Shown in pieces: positions 25,101 to 36,100 of a DNA stretch of 64,000 nt (the stretch's first letter is position 1; every line of letters begins with the position of its first letter). This DNA is from Stenopsyche tienmushanensis (lineage: Eukaryota > Arthropoda > Insecta > Trichoptera > Stenopsychidae): the NCBI GenBank assembly GCA_008973525.1, contig WACJ01000189.1, forward strand, positions 310,001 to 374,000, read 5' to 3'. The notes under the pieces were generated by a model. That model did not search any database, was not told where the DNA came from, and was given only the letters and a program-made list of their open reading frames with translations. A program made the translations under genes and the position numbers.

Positions 25101-27261
25101 TTTTATCGGAACTCCGTTCAATAATGCAGGTATATTGAGAAAAACGATGGTTTTCATTTGTCAGAACACTGTGAATATGCATTTATATTTTTTATTTTTC
25201 CAGATTTCTAATGAACCTGGTAAGAAATACAACGTTCCTCTAATGAATGCTGTTATATTGTATGTGGGCACTCAAGCAATTACGTACATAAGATCTAAGG
25301 GACAGACGCCGAGCATGTCGACCATTGCTCATACTGCGCACATGGATATATTCCAAAATTTAGCCGTTGATCTTGATTATGAAGGAAGGTAAGTAATAAT
25401 TAAGTATTCGCTTAATACACAATGTTGCTCAAACCTTTTAAATTTATTTAATAAATGGAATTCTAATATGTATGTTTATAACATTTACAGATACATCTTT
25501 TTAAATGGAATTGGAAATCAGTTAAGGTTTCCAAATAGCCATACACACTATTTTAGCTGTGCTTTACTTTACTTGTTCGCGGAAGCCAATTCAGAAGCAA
25601 TACAGGAGCAAATCACTCGTATGCTTCTGGAGCGGATTATTGTCAATCGTCCTCATCCGTGGGGCCTCCTGATTACATTCATTGAGCTGGTTAAAAACCC
25701 TACATATAAATTTGCCGATCATGATTTTGTACATTGCGCTCCTGAAATAGAAAGGTAAGTTAAAATACTGATTTATTTATATTATTACTGATGACCGATT
25801 ATTGCGCTAGTAAACTGCTCGGTACGAGAGGAACGGTAGTTTTGGACGTTTGGTTCACTCGTTTGGTCGACCGGCTGGTGGTGCGATGTTACCGTCCACA
25901 GGAATTAGGCCTGAACGCGTCTAAGGCTGTATTCCGTGAGTTGAAGGTGTCTGCCGTTGAAGCCTGGCGAACTGGGGTGATACAGTCTCCAATATTCACT
26001 CTCAAAACTGTCATTAATTTAGTTTTATCGTAATTGATTGACATACCGAAGGTAGCAGCAGTCAGCCCCATCAAAGCTTCCGACCTCGATTTCGTCCACA
26101 GAGGCAAGATACATTATATCTTAGTTTCATAGATGTGCATGTCCCAATCTGTCAGCCTCTCTCATAATTGCTTCCAACACAATATTAAAGAGAATCGGGA
26201 GAGGGCATCCCCCTGTCTAATTCCCATCGTCATCTCAAAAGGTTCCAACAGGGCCCTGCCTTGATCTGCTAACACACATCATCGACAGCCTCACCAGCTT
26301 ACCCGGGATTCCCATCTCCAACATGGTTCTCCAAGTTTTTTCCTCTGATTGATGCTGTTGTATGCCTTACAAAAGTCTACAAATATGTGGTGGAGACTGA
26401 CACCGTATTCCCACATTTTTTGTGGGAATACTGCAAATAATTGGTCCATAGTAGATCTGAAGCCACACTGGTATTCTCCGAGAAATTCCTCCACGATGAG
26501 AGCTCTTGTAAATAATTTATATGCTATATTTAGAAGGGATATGTCCCTGTAGTTGGAGCACAGCAGCTCATTCCTTTTCGTATGGATGGGACATATTGCA
26601 GCCGTCCTCCACTCAGAAGGCATTACGTCGCTCTGTCATATTGCCAGAACGAGGCCGTATAACCTCATGAGCAGAGGTCGTCCGCCGGGATACTGTCCAC
26701 CCCCGCAGCCTTCCCTCCTTGAAGGCCCCGTAAGCAGGCCTCAAACTCAAAGTCAGAGGGGTGATCTCAATGTTATTTATGTTGACCTCGGGTGATTCTT
26801 CCAGATCCATCGACATGCCACTGAGAAGATTTTTAAAATATCTTCTCCGGCACCCAAGAACTTCCTGCATCCCGGCCAACAAAACTCTGCTCTCATTCTT
26901 CACCATGTTCGATCTAGTCGAGTCACCACAACATAATTTTTTAATATTTCTATAAAATTTTCTGTTGTCATTCCCTTTGGCAAAGTAGAAAATGTCACTT
27001 CGCCAATCGCATGATGTCATTGTATGCATAAAATTATCTGGCGCAATAAGCAAGTATTATCTGCTGACGCATGACGGAATTTGACGGCCGTGTGCGTCAA
27101 AGTGCTAATATTAAACAATTAATATTTTCCATTTGCATTGATTGCCGTTTTATTTTTTCTTAATATTAATTGTAATTGATGATATATTTTCTAGGCTATG
27201 TACGAAAGAAAACATTCAAGCCATATACGCCGCAAAAGAAACGAACGACAACAGAAAATGA
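7180..27261 (+). CDS. CNOT1: CCR4-NOT transcription complex subunit 1 (Not1), complete
   Basis: Scaffold of the CCR4-NOT complex, which deadenylates and represses mRNA in the cytoplasm. Coding exons: 7180-7281, 14021-14233, 14415-14595, 14666-17168, 18141-19542, 19617-20198, 20280-20531, 20607-20912, 22984-23352, 24235-24381, 24465-24599, 24701-25129, 25204-25388, 25491-25754, 27195-27261. They give 7137 nt, or 2378 residues, against 2376 in human. The start [20 protein letters not shown] matches the conserved N terminus. Regions in order: N-terminal HEAT repeats; the tristetraprolin-binding HEAT block (about 790-980, [28 protein letters not shown]); the MIF4G domain that binds CAF1 (about 1030-1255, [23 protein letters not shown]); the CNOT9-binding domain (about 1336-1465, [14 protein letters not shown]); and the NOT1 C-terminal domain that docks CNOT2/3 (about 1850-2357, [55 protein letters not shown]). 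Exon 2 and the last 21 residues are more diverged than the rest. Several introns carry transposon remnants. Confidence 0.97.
9377..9720 (+). mobile_element. Jockey-like LINE fragment (endonuclease C terminus)
   Basis: An open frame reads [15 protein letters not shown] followed by [15 protein letters not shown]. This matches the end of jockey-type apurinic endonuclease domains (SDH motif, then LTN..TNW..F). The block after it resembles the start of the linker to the reverse transcriptase, but then decays. It is non-functional and intronic. Confidence 0.6.
10925..11545 (+). repeat. Two diverged copies of a dispersed repeat
   Basis: The segments near 10965-11030 and 11475-11545 share a pattern around TATCC(T/C)AG(C/T)GTAGAC followed by a (G/C)GATGGG/ACGGG..TTACTGCCACTC-like end. 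They are GC-richer than their flanks and sit about 0.5 kb apart in CNOT1 intron 1. The family is not recognised. Confidence 0.35.
11975..12055 (-). mobile_element. tRNA-derived SINE head (second SINE family)
   Basis: On the minus strand the sequence runs GTCCCGCGGTTATGCGGTTGG and then, after 26 bases, GGTTCGAATCC, a perfect Pol III B box following an A-box-like block. It is not a tRNA gene: no full cloverleaf closes around it. A decayed relative sits at 45175-45245. Confidence 0.6.
14590..14672 (+). repeat. Direct repeat ATACTGG straddling both splice sites of CNOT1 intron 3
   Basis: ATACTGG occurs at 14590-14596, overlapping the donor (exon ends 14595), and again at 14666-14672, exactly at the acceptor. 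Intron 3 is 70 bases long. The spliced mRNA therefore encodes the small repeat DT-DT. The arrangement looks like a target-site duplication around a gained intron, although chance cannot be excluded. Confidence 0.6.
17169..18140 (+). other. CNOT1 intron 4
   Basis: AT-rich intron separating the two largest CNOT1 exons. Around 17572-17645 lies ACAGTCAACCCTCCTATAATG with internal repeats of GGACTATAGAA, resembling the end of a pogo/Tigger-like element; no partner end was found. Nothing else is recognisable. Confidence 0.45.
21480..22205 (+). other. CpG-rich cargo inside the hAT element
   Basis: About 700 bases with dense CG dinucleotides (CACTCGCGCGTGCATCGG, GACGCCGCCGCGCGTAAAC, CCGCGCGCGGACCGTCGC) lie inside an otherwise AT-rich transposon. 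At 21851 a short open frame begins [20 protein letters not shown] and runs into a GTGGGT donor-like site at about 21935. The composition resembles a host promoter plus first exon, as in gene-fragment-capturing transposons. No homologue is recognised, so the origin is inference. Confidence 0.4.
22229..22276. repeat. AT-rich near-perfect palindrome
   Basis: TTAAAAATTTGAAAAAATATA and its reverse complement follow each other with essentially no loop, forming a hairpin with a stem of about 20 bp just inside the right part of the hAT element. It may be element structure or a replication artefact. Confidence 0.6.
23498..23860 (-). mobile_element. piggyBac-like transposase remnant
   Basis: A 115-residue minus-strand frame reads [18 protein letters not shown], then [27 protein letters not shown] and a Cys-rich end. 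These match the C-terminal part of piggyBac transposases (YNK.MGGVD, then GRPS..ERL.GKH and the cysteine domain). The segment between GGVE and the later blocks is shortened, so it is an internally deleted relic in CNOT1 intron 9. Confidence 0.8.
25790..27085 (-). mobile_element. RTE-type non-LTR retrotransposon fragment
   Basis: Minus-strand translation shows, in order, a linker ending [11 protein letters not shown], then [49 protein letters not shown] and [16 protein letters not shown], and near 25900-26060 [10 protein letters not shown]. These are the consecutive reverse-transcriptase motifs of RTE-like elements. Frames shift several times and the FADD box is lost, so it is inactive. It fills most of CNOT1 intron 14. 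Confidence 0.85.
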
Positions 27262-29246
27262 TGATTTGTGAAGGTGAATAATGTATATGCGTGCACATCT
27301 CGAATGAGGCTACAGGGAGACACTAGTTGATGAAGGAAGTCAACAATTTCACGCTCTGTTCTTATCCCAATTATATTAAATTGCGCAACAGAAAATGTTA
27401 TGATGTGTACTCTTTTTGTAAAATTTATTAGTATAGTTTTGTAAAAAAAAACATTTGTCCATAGAGTGAAAGCTATTAATAGGTTAAGTATTTAAAATGT
27501 TGCAGAGTGATCAGTTTTTTAGTTTTGTAAAGATTGGTTTAGTTCACATTTAATATCCATCAGTGCTATTTCCATAAAAGTGCTTTATTTAATATATTGG
27601 GACCATTTGTTCATTGACTGGTGAAATTCTAATGAATGAGTATGAAAATTGTTATTCGTTTGCATCTTGTGCCAGTTCACAAAACACGGAGTGTCTATTG
27701 TAGTCTACAGTGTAATAAACAGTTGATGAAATCTGCGCATGATTGTGTGCAAAATCCTTGCTGTTAATACGGCTGAAGCATTTTAATTTATGAAATTGTT
27801 CTTTTTTCTTCTTAAAGTAGTTATTAATGTTTTGTCGAGTTAAAATTGTTATCGTTAAGGAAGAATAATTACTTACACCAGTATACCTTTTGGAATAGGT
27901 GTCGGAACTTTTTAAAGCAAAGAAAAAATCAGTAATGCAAGATCATGTTATATTTAAAGAATATGTAAATGAAATGTTAATGCTGTGATAAATAACTAGT
28001 TTTTATATTATGTATGATAACATACAAAATAATTACTACTGATATTTTTGTTGTGGTCTTTTAAATGCAGTACTGATTCTTTTCTTCGTTTTAAAAGTGG
28101 CTGTAGAGATCTCTTAATGTTTTGTAGTTCATTATAGATTAAAGAAAGTATTTGCAATTAATGTAAATCTTAAAATGAAATGGTTAACTTACTGCTTTAT
28201 GTTTGATGTAAAATGTTTTTTTTTTGTATTAAAGTATGTTTGGTATATTGTAATAATAAAATTAATCTAAATAAAACTTCGCATTAAGATTTTGTATGTA
28301 TTATTTTTATTTACAAACTAAATAATAGCGCACATACAAATATTAACATATTTTATATGCATATAAAAATATCTATAATTTATTGTGGAAGAACAATGAA
28401 GGCAGTTTATGGTCCAATAAATTATAATAACATATACACGTATACAACACATGTACATGCGTGATTGCATCCATTCACATATACAATATAATATTTTTGA
28501 TGGCACGGTAGAGAGAAATACATGTTAAAAAAGAAATTCATTTGGTATAAATTGAGATAATTCAGGGCGATTTTCAAATATTTTCAACGAGGATCTTTAT
28601 GGCGATATCACACATGATACTTGATTCAATTAGCGATCGATTCACGAAAGATGCGTTGCTTAACACAACGAAGTTATCTAGGCTTTATCTGAAAAATTGA
28701 CATTTTTAAGTATACCGAAAGCTTAATTTGCGTAAGTTGCAATGTCAATTAAAAGTGCGGTTTGTATTAATGCCGAAAAATGTGATTTCAAAGATTTAAA
28801 AATTATTTTTTTATCAGTCTAATTTTTTACAAGGACTAAGATTTATTTTTACTTAATGTTAAAATCTAAAATAATTCTACATAACATATATAATACGTAC
28901 ATTTGTGTATTTTAATTGCTCTACATTTTAGAACTTTCTTGTTTGAGGTTTTCCGTTAACACGCTATTAAGGCTTAAATAGAATAACTTTATCACAAGAC
29001 ATTCTAAAATAACAACACTTATAAGGTTTTATATTTAAGATAATTTCTAAATGTGTTACTACTTTAATATTATAATTCTTTAAATTTATCTAGTGTTTAG
29101 CGTAATTTTGTAAATTTTAATATTAAGATGCCTGTATGTAGAACTTTAATGTTTCGAAAACTATGTACATATAACAAAAAAACGAGTAGAATATTTTTAT
29201 AAAGATAGTTTCGTATGCTACTGAACGTACCTTATTGTGTTTTCAG
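27262..29246 (+). other. CNOT1 3' UTR and downstream sequence
   Basis: After TGA at 27259-27261 there is no ORF of note. The region is AT-rich with several AATAAA motifs, the first close pair being at 28255-28275. Transcribed UTR probably ends shortly after those signals; beyond them no feature is seen up to the acceptor-like site at 29246. Confidence 0.5.
28255..28275 (+). terminator. Candidate CNOT1 polyadenylation signals
   Basis: Two AATAAA hexamers lie 15 bases apart about 1 kb after the CNOT1 stop codon. This is a plausible cleavage region, but no transcript end is visible in DNA alone. Confidence 0.45.
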
Positions 29247-29376
29247 ATTTATGGAATTTGATTTTCTTCAAACGCATCCAATTGCACAAATTATAATGGA
29301 TGATTCTCGTTTGATTGAAATTGAATTTTTGTGTGCAAAATTCGAAAGTGATGCTATTAAATTATTATTATATTAA
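29247..29376 (+). other. Possible alternative terminal exon of CNOT1
   Basis: TGTGTTTTCAG precedes an open segment of 130 bases that ends exactly in TAA. Its phase (one base, then 43 codons) matches the donor of CNOT1 exon 14 at 25754. It would replace the last 21 residues with RFMEFDFLQTHPIAQ..., and AATAAA follows at 29714-29719. No CNOT1 homology is evident in the peptide, so this may be chance. Confidence 0.25.
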
Positions 29377-29895
29377 TGTGGACAATACCGTCTAGAATGT
29401 ATTATAAATCAATTTTTATTTTATATTGTAGTTTAATAATAGATTATTTATTGCAATCAAATTATCTATCATTTTGTCATTTAATTAACACCATGGCAGG
29501 GGGGGAGGGGCATCAAAACTATCGAAACGAAGATAGAGCGCATCTTTATGAAGAAGATTTAAGTGCAATGTGTTATATAAGCATTCATAATGTCGTCTAA
29601 GAAAAGAAAAAGCAATGATAAAACTACAATTTTAAAATAATATTATAATTTACTTTATTCTAATGCCGATTTTAAGAGAAGAGACTCGGCACATATCAAT
29701 ATATTATTGTATGAATAAACTTAAACTTTAGTTGTTGTAAAGTTTTGCTACTAAACTTTGATGTATATACATATGTACATTTTCCTTTTATTTACTTAAA
29801 TGTTATGTTGGTATTTGAAATGTTAAATAATTGACTGCGAGCACAAACGTGCACGTTTTGAAAATACTCGTTACCAGATTATGTTCTGGTTATAA

Positions 29896-29901
29896 TTTAT
29901 T
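29896..29901 (-). terminator. Candidate DBLOX polyadenylation signal
   Basis: TTTATT on the plus strand (AATAAA in gene direction) lies about 280 bases after the DBLOX stop at 30177-30179. The transcript would then end close to the CNOT1 side, making the two genes tail to tail. Confidence 0.35.
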
Positions 29902-30176
29902 AAATAAACTGTCCGTGTCAGACTAGTAAAGACAGTTAAATCTATTAAAATACGTAAACTTTAATATTATTATTTTCCTACTATCAAAATGTGTATTATT
30001 GTCTTTTAAGAATTTAAATTTCAAGTATATGTAGCTTTTTAAAAGTCTGAAATCGTTTCCTGTAAGAACAAAAATAAAGTGTTAAATGCCACATTTTTCA
30101 TGTTAATTTCACACAACTGGTTGAAGTCGAATATCAACGCCGACAGAAAATAAAATCATTTACGAGTCCAATGTTT

Positions 30177-33100
30177 CTATTTCGACACAAAACGCGCGAG
30201 ATCCGGAACTTTGAATCCCGTAAAAATAGGATTTCTTCTCGCTTGCCGGGGCGGCGGCGGAATTAAATCCTCCGTAATAGCCGACTGAGACGTCAGCTGC
30301 GACGAAGAACCTAAAACAAAGCCGCCGCATTGCGCTGAGCAAACGTCGTCTCTTAAAATGGCCTCTCTCGGCCATTCCCTTTGAAGTTGAGCACAATCGG
30401 TAATACGCAGCGATGCACATTGCGCCTGAAAAATACAAATTTATCAATATTCTATTCTATTTATCACGTAATTATTAATATCGAATGCATTTATTAACAT
30501 ACCCCTTCCGTTGTGCATATGCACGATGTGCAAGGTGTTGGGAATGCCGAGTTCCCAACGGCTACATTTCTTCCTGCGATTTGACATCCTTGCGCCGTAC
30601 TTTCTCTCCAAGCCGACAGATCGATTTGAGGTAACGAGTGACATGGAACTCGAGGATTTCTATATGTATACAAAATATTTAAATAAATATCACGACGCAT
30701 TACTATAATAAAAATAAATCAAATCAATACTCACAAGAAATTGCTCGGCAGATCAAAGACGGCTCTTTGAATATCAGATTGAATGTCGAAGTTTTCGCAT
30801 AGAATCTTAGACAATGTAGTCTTTCTTAATTCGGCCAGTTGTGCTTCTGTAAAACGGACTGCTGATTCTTCATTTTCATACCTAAATAAAATTTTAGAAA
30901 ATGTCTTTTAATTGCTGTGTGGTTATCGCCGCATATATACGTTTCAATAGTAGAAATAAATATTTAAATGATGTGTGTGTTTGATTTTTTTGTTGTTTTA
31001 AATCAATCTTTTATAAATAAATAGCTGGTATCCGGCGCGTTGCTGCCACAGAAGCAATAATTCTAAAAATATCATTTGAAATTTGAACGAGTTATCTTAT
31101 TTAATTAGGAATGATAGTAAGAATGAAATTTATTCTCTTTAAACATTGATTTTTATATATAAGATCTACTATACGTTAATTGTACTATACCTATATTATT
31201 TGAGAAAGTGCAAACAATAAGTTGACAAAGTTTTATCGCAATCGAATGAACGGTATGGCAGCGCATAAAATACGAACAAACAGATATTAATTTTTATATA
31301 TTAGATTTACCAGAAACGATCGCATTTCCTGAGTTGTCTGAATTGTATAGCAATAATGCATGCGAATGTTGGTCCAACTAAACCGCCTTGTAGTGGTCTT
31401 TCACTCATTCCACCAGGGAATAGATCGATATCATCTACTGTAGCGTAAATACGCTTCAATCTAAAATTTATATAAAGTCACATATTAGTTTTTGAATATT
31501 TTTAGCTTAACGTATGCTATGCAAGAACGAAAAAATACCTTGTGATTACTTCTGGTGGAATTTCTCTCGACAAATCTTCAAACGAAGCGGCCCTTTTAAG
31601 ATTGCACAAAGCTCTGTAATTATTGTACGAAGGAATACCGTGATCACGCGCTCTTTGAACATTCAGAGCGATCAAATCAATTCCTGAAAATGGAATACGC
31701 CGATCTTCGAACAAGTGATTTGTGACTTCGCCAGTAATGAATTGATCCAGAGTTTCCATAGGTGTCGATGCCAAACCACGCATAAGCTCTTCCGTCATAG
31801 ATGGCTATAAAAATTATAAATAATGCAATAAAATTATCCATTTTTTTTTGTAGAATATTAGATAAAATATATATAAAAACATACTTGAAGGAACATATCA
31901 ACTTTGAAAAATCCATCGCGTAAAAGAATGGGTGGATCAATTGGTTGATAAGTCGGAGATAATCTTGGAAGATGGGGTCTCAAAAGAGAATGACCAATAC
32001 GGAAAGCGGCGGCGGCGAATTCTGATACGATTGCGGGATTACAAGTAGGCGAATATTCCTTATAATACCCTAAAAATTATACATATTATAGTTATCATAC
32101 TGTAATAATTTTATATTAATAAATGCAAATTGTATTATATTTACCAGCAGGCAAAAGTTTTAAACCATAAAGATTAACTGCGTTCCAACTGAGGATACGA
32201 GGTAAAAATTCATTATACGTTATGTGTTGCAATTGAGCTACGTGGATTCTTCGCGCGTGTTCGTATAATCTTTCACCGTCCCAATGCGGATTGACGCCTC
32301 TGAGTCCCTCTACGATTCTATTGTGTTCTCTCAGGAACATGGTATGTAAAGCGGTTAAACCTGGCTGTTCAGATGCTCGTCCATCACCTTTACACAGAAT
32401 TAACGGGTTATTGTATATTGTGCATACTATTAAATGAAGACGATAAAATTAAATATTTCTACATATGCATACCTGCGATGAAACAATATCCTGATGCGGT
32501 TTTACATTCTGGATGTGAATCGCTTCTCGGTAACAATTCTTTTCCTCTGACTGGGTGAACAGTAGAATTAAGACGGCCGTTAAATCCTTTCAACTGGCGT
32601 GCGACACAATTATTTTCACCGTAAACCATAGAACCGTCCAAAAATGCCGTGTTTTGATTTACTTGTTCGCGTGGACCTTGATTAGGAAAATTATAGGTTT
32701 AATAAGCATTTAACAACAAATAATCGATATAATAATGGTATCAATAAAAGCGTACCGAGTTGTTGTTGTCCAGGTAAACTTCTCATGAAAGGAAAACATA
32801 ATCTCTCCCCGCTTGTGACGTTGACTTCAGGGTAATAATGATCTCCTCTCGGTACCGGGAATGGATTGCATTCCGGATGTACTGTTCTCGGTGAATCACA
32901 AGATCTACAGTTGGGGATTGACTCGTGGAAACCTAAATTGAATTTAAAATGTGTCATTTATCATGTTTTTGAAATAGGATACATTTACATTTGTTTTTTA
33001 AATATTTACCTTTGTGAATAGGCGTCATAGTTAGATCATGATCCAGAATTTGTGCAAACTGCATAACCATCAAAGTGTATCTATTATGCAAATTTGATAT

Positions 33101-36100
33101 ATCGGGATGGATTACCGTTGATATTATTCTTGGCGATGGCAAAGGTGTACCGGTGACTGAAGTAGATCTTGGTCGGGATACGCCTATAAAATAATTAAAA
33201 TATATGACCAATGCTGATAGTTAAATTTGTCGATTTGATGTTTTCCGCTTACCGTCTTCATAAACAGGCGGTAACAATCGAGCAAATGTGGTCAAACTCT
33301 TTCCCAATGTTGGATTTCGGACGTTATTGCAATGGCCTGTGAATGTTCTAAACGGAGTTGATGCATCACAAGTAGTTTCAAAATCATCACATTGCGCTTC
33401 CAAATGGGGTGCTTGAGAATTTTGTAAAAATCCGCTCACGTCGACACTTTGAAGTGCATCGGAAAAGTCGTTTCCTTGCGCAAAGTTAAGAACGTTGCTA
33501 TCGAATATTTGTCTCTTTCTTCTTCTCTGTCTATAAATATGAATAGTTTTGTAAATGATGCATTTTACATTAAGAATATAATTAAATAATTTTGTTAATG
33601 TTGAGATAAATTACCCCATTAAGCTGTTCATTATCTCATTAGTTGCATATTCAAAGAATAATGAAGTATTAGCCAGCAAAAGAGCATTTTTATTGGCCTT
33701 TGAGAATGAAGCTGCTGTTCCCGCGGGAGATTTGGGATCGACTCCACCAGCTGTAATTAGGATCGTTTATAATAGCGTTTAACTTATAAGAATACATTTT
33801 TATCGCTGAAATATATAATCGGAATGAATCTTACATTGTTCCCAAAGTTCGTATTCTAATCGTTTCCGTTCAATTAAATCTTTCTTAGCCTTTTCTACTG
33901 CTGTCATTAACATTTCAGCTGAAATTTCACCCATATCCATATGGTCTTGATCTAACCATGCCGAAAGTTCTAATTGATTATGTTGACTGCATGATTGTGG
34001 GGAATTTCTGTAATTTTATTAAAACATTTAGACTTAAAGTATTATTCTTTCTTAAAACTACAAATTAATTATATTCTTACAAGTAAGGATCCTCAATGAC
34101 GAAAGCCTTCGGTTGAATTTCAGTCAGTCCTATTTTGGATGAACATATTAAACCAGCAAGTGAAACTCTTCTTATGGCTTGTAACTGATCCGGAGACAAT
34201 GACGACGGAGGAAGATCATTTTCATACCAGAATCTATAAATATAAATATATTTAAATCGACGTCCATTTAATATATGCTTACTGTGATGTAATTTTATTT
34301 TTATTTATACCGATCACTATTTCTCAATTTTATGAATTGTTTTTTAAGTAAACATGCAGTAGTTGGTCCGACGAGTGCACCGTCTACTGGTTTTTCTAAA
34401 GCGGCTCCCGCTAATAAATCAATGTTGTTAATATTCCTGAAATAAAAATATCGAGCAATTATTTCTGTTATGTTCAATAAAATATATGAAATTAATGAAT
34501 GGAAATGCAATATATACATACTTGTACAATTCTTTGAGAAGCTTTTGTCCTTCTTTGCCGATGCCGACCTTTTCAAGATCTTCAAATTTGATATTAGATG
34601 GTTCCGGATCTATTTGAGCTTCGCATAGGTTTAAAAATTTAACATATGATGGAAGGCCGTGATCTCTGCCTTTGTGAATCAATAGCGATGCAAAATCCAG
34701 CGGATACTTTTGGTCTGGGAAATGCAATGAAGGCGATCTTGCCGGAGTATTCAACAGAGCCTCAATCGAGGTAGTCTTATTAACCTGGAATTTAATTCGA
34801 TTAGTAATATACTTTTTCATTATTAAACGTGTAATATAAAAACAATTTGTAATACCAATGATGAATGGATCATAGATTTGAAAGCACTGAGTGCGCTCAA
34901 CGCTACTTCATTGTATACACCGGCTCTGTTTGTACTTGAATATCCTTGGAAATGACCGTGTGTTAATGGACGAAGCTCGGATTTTGACATTGCAACCTGA
35001 AATTGAATGTAAAGTTTGCTTTTTAACATATATATATAAACATATTTAATAAATATATTAATGATTTTATTGGTATTTGATTGAATAATTGAATAGAATA
35101 GAATATATTGAAATATATTTACCTCTCCTAAGACAGTTTTAAGGAATTCTGTATACGTTATGTGTTGTAATGTGGCTGTAATTATCCTTTTTGATTCCAA
35201 GAACAATGTAACATCATCCCAATGAGGATTGAGCTTACTGAGAGCTCTCGCAATGCGATTATGTTCGGTGATCAATAAGCGATATAGAGGCGATAGTATT
35301 GATTCTTTATCGTTGCATCTGTAATTCAAAATACCAATCATTTGAGCTTTTGTATAAAAAGTATATGTAACGTATAATTTAAGTGACATAAATATAACAT
35401 AATGAAAAGTAACCGATTGTACGCTAATAAAATATATTATTTTTCATCATGTTTATAAATCCAATGATTTTTTTTAAATATTATAAGCATTTAAATTATA
35501 TTTTTTAAGGATGAATTAGAAACTAGAATCACCATTTAATGCTATTGTATTTGTTTGATGCAATTTAAATGCAGGATTACCTATTTTTGTCAATATAAAA
35601 TTGAGGTTGCAACGTGTCGCAACAACAATTTGAATAATCACTTATAAGCACGTCGGTGAGATTCTAGTGTTTTGTTTACAAAATTGCTAGATGATTGCTG
35701 ATATCTCGCACGATACTTGTATGTATGCACATTTCGAGAGGAGAATTCGTAGATTAGATGGTATAAAGGTACCATTTGGTATCGGAGCCAAGGCTAGTAT
35801 TTTACCGACGTCCTATAAAATCCTATATTTTACTTTAATGCATTGTCTCTGGATATTTAAGTAAGGTAGTCATTAAACAGTGTATTTAGTAATATGTGAT
35901 GCTATTAAATGCTGTACATCAATTTAATCCTCACGGCGAACGTTGCACTATTAATTATAGGGATCAATTTAAAAATCGTATGTTTCATATTTAAATGTTT
36001 CAAAAATTAGCATGTAAATTTTTAAATACAATTACATTGTAATTAATTTTGATTGAATGAAAACTTTTTAAAATAATTGACAAATTCAAGGTGTTTGTTA

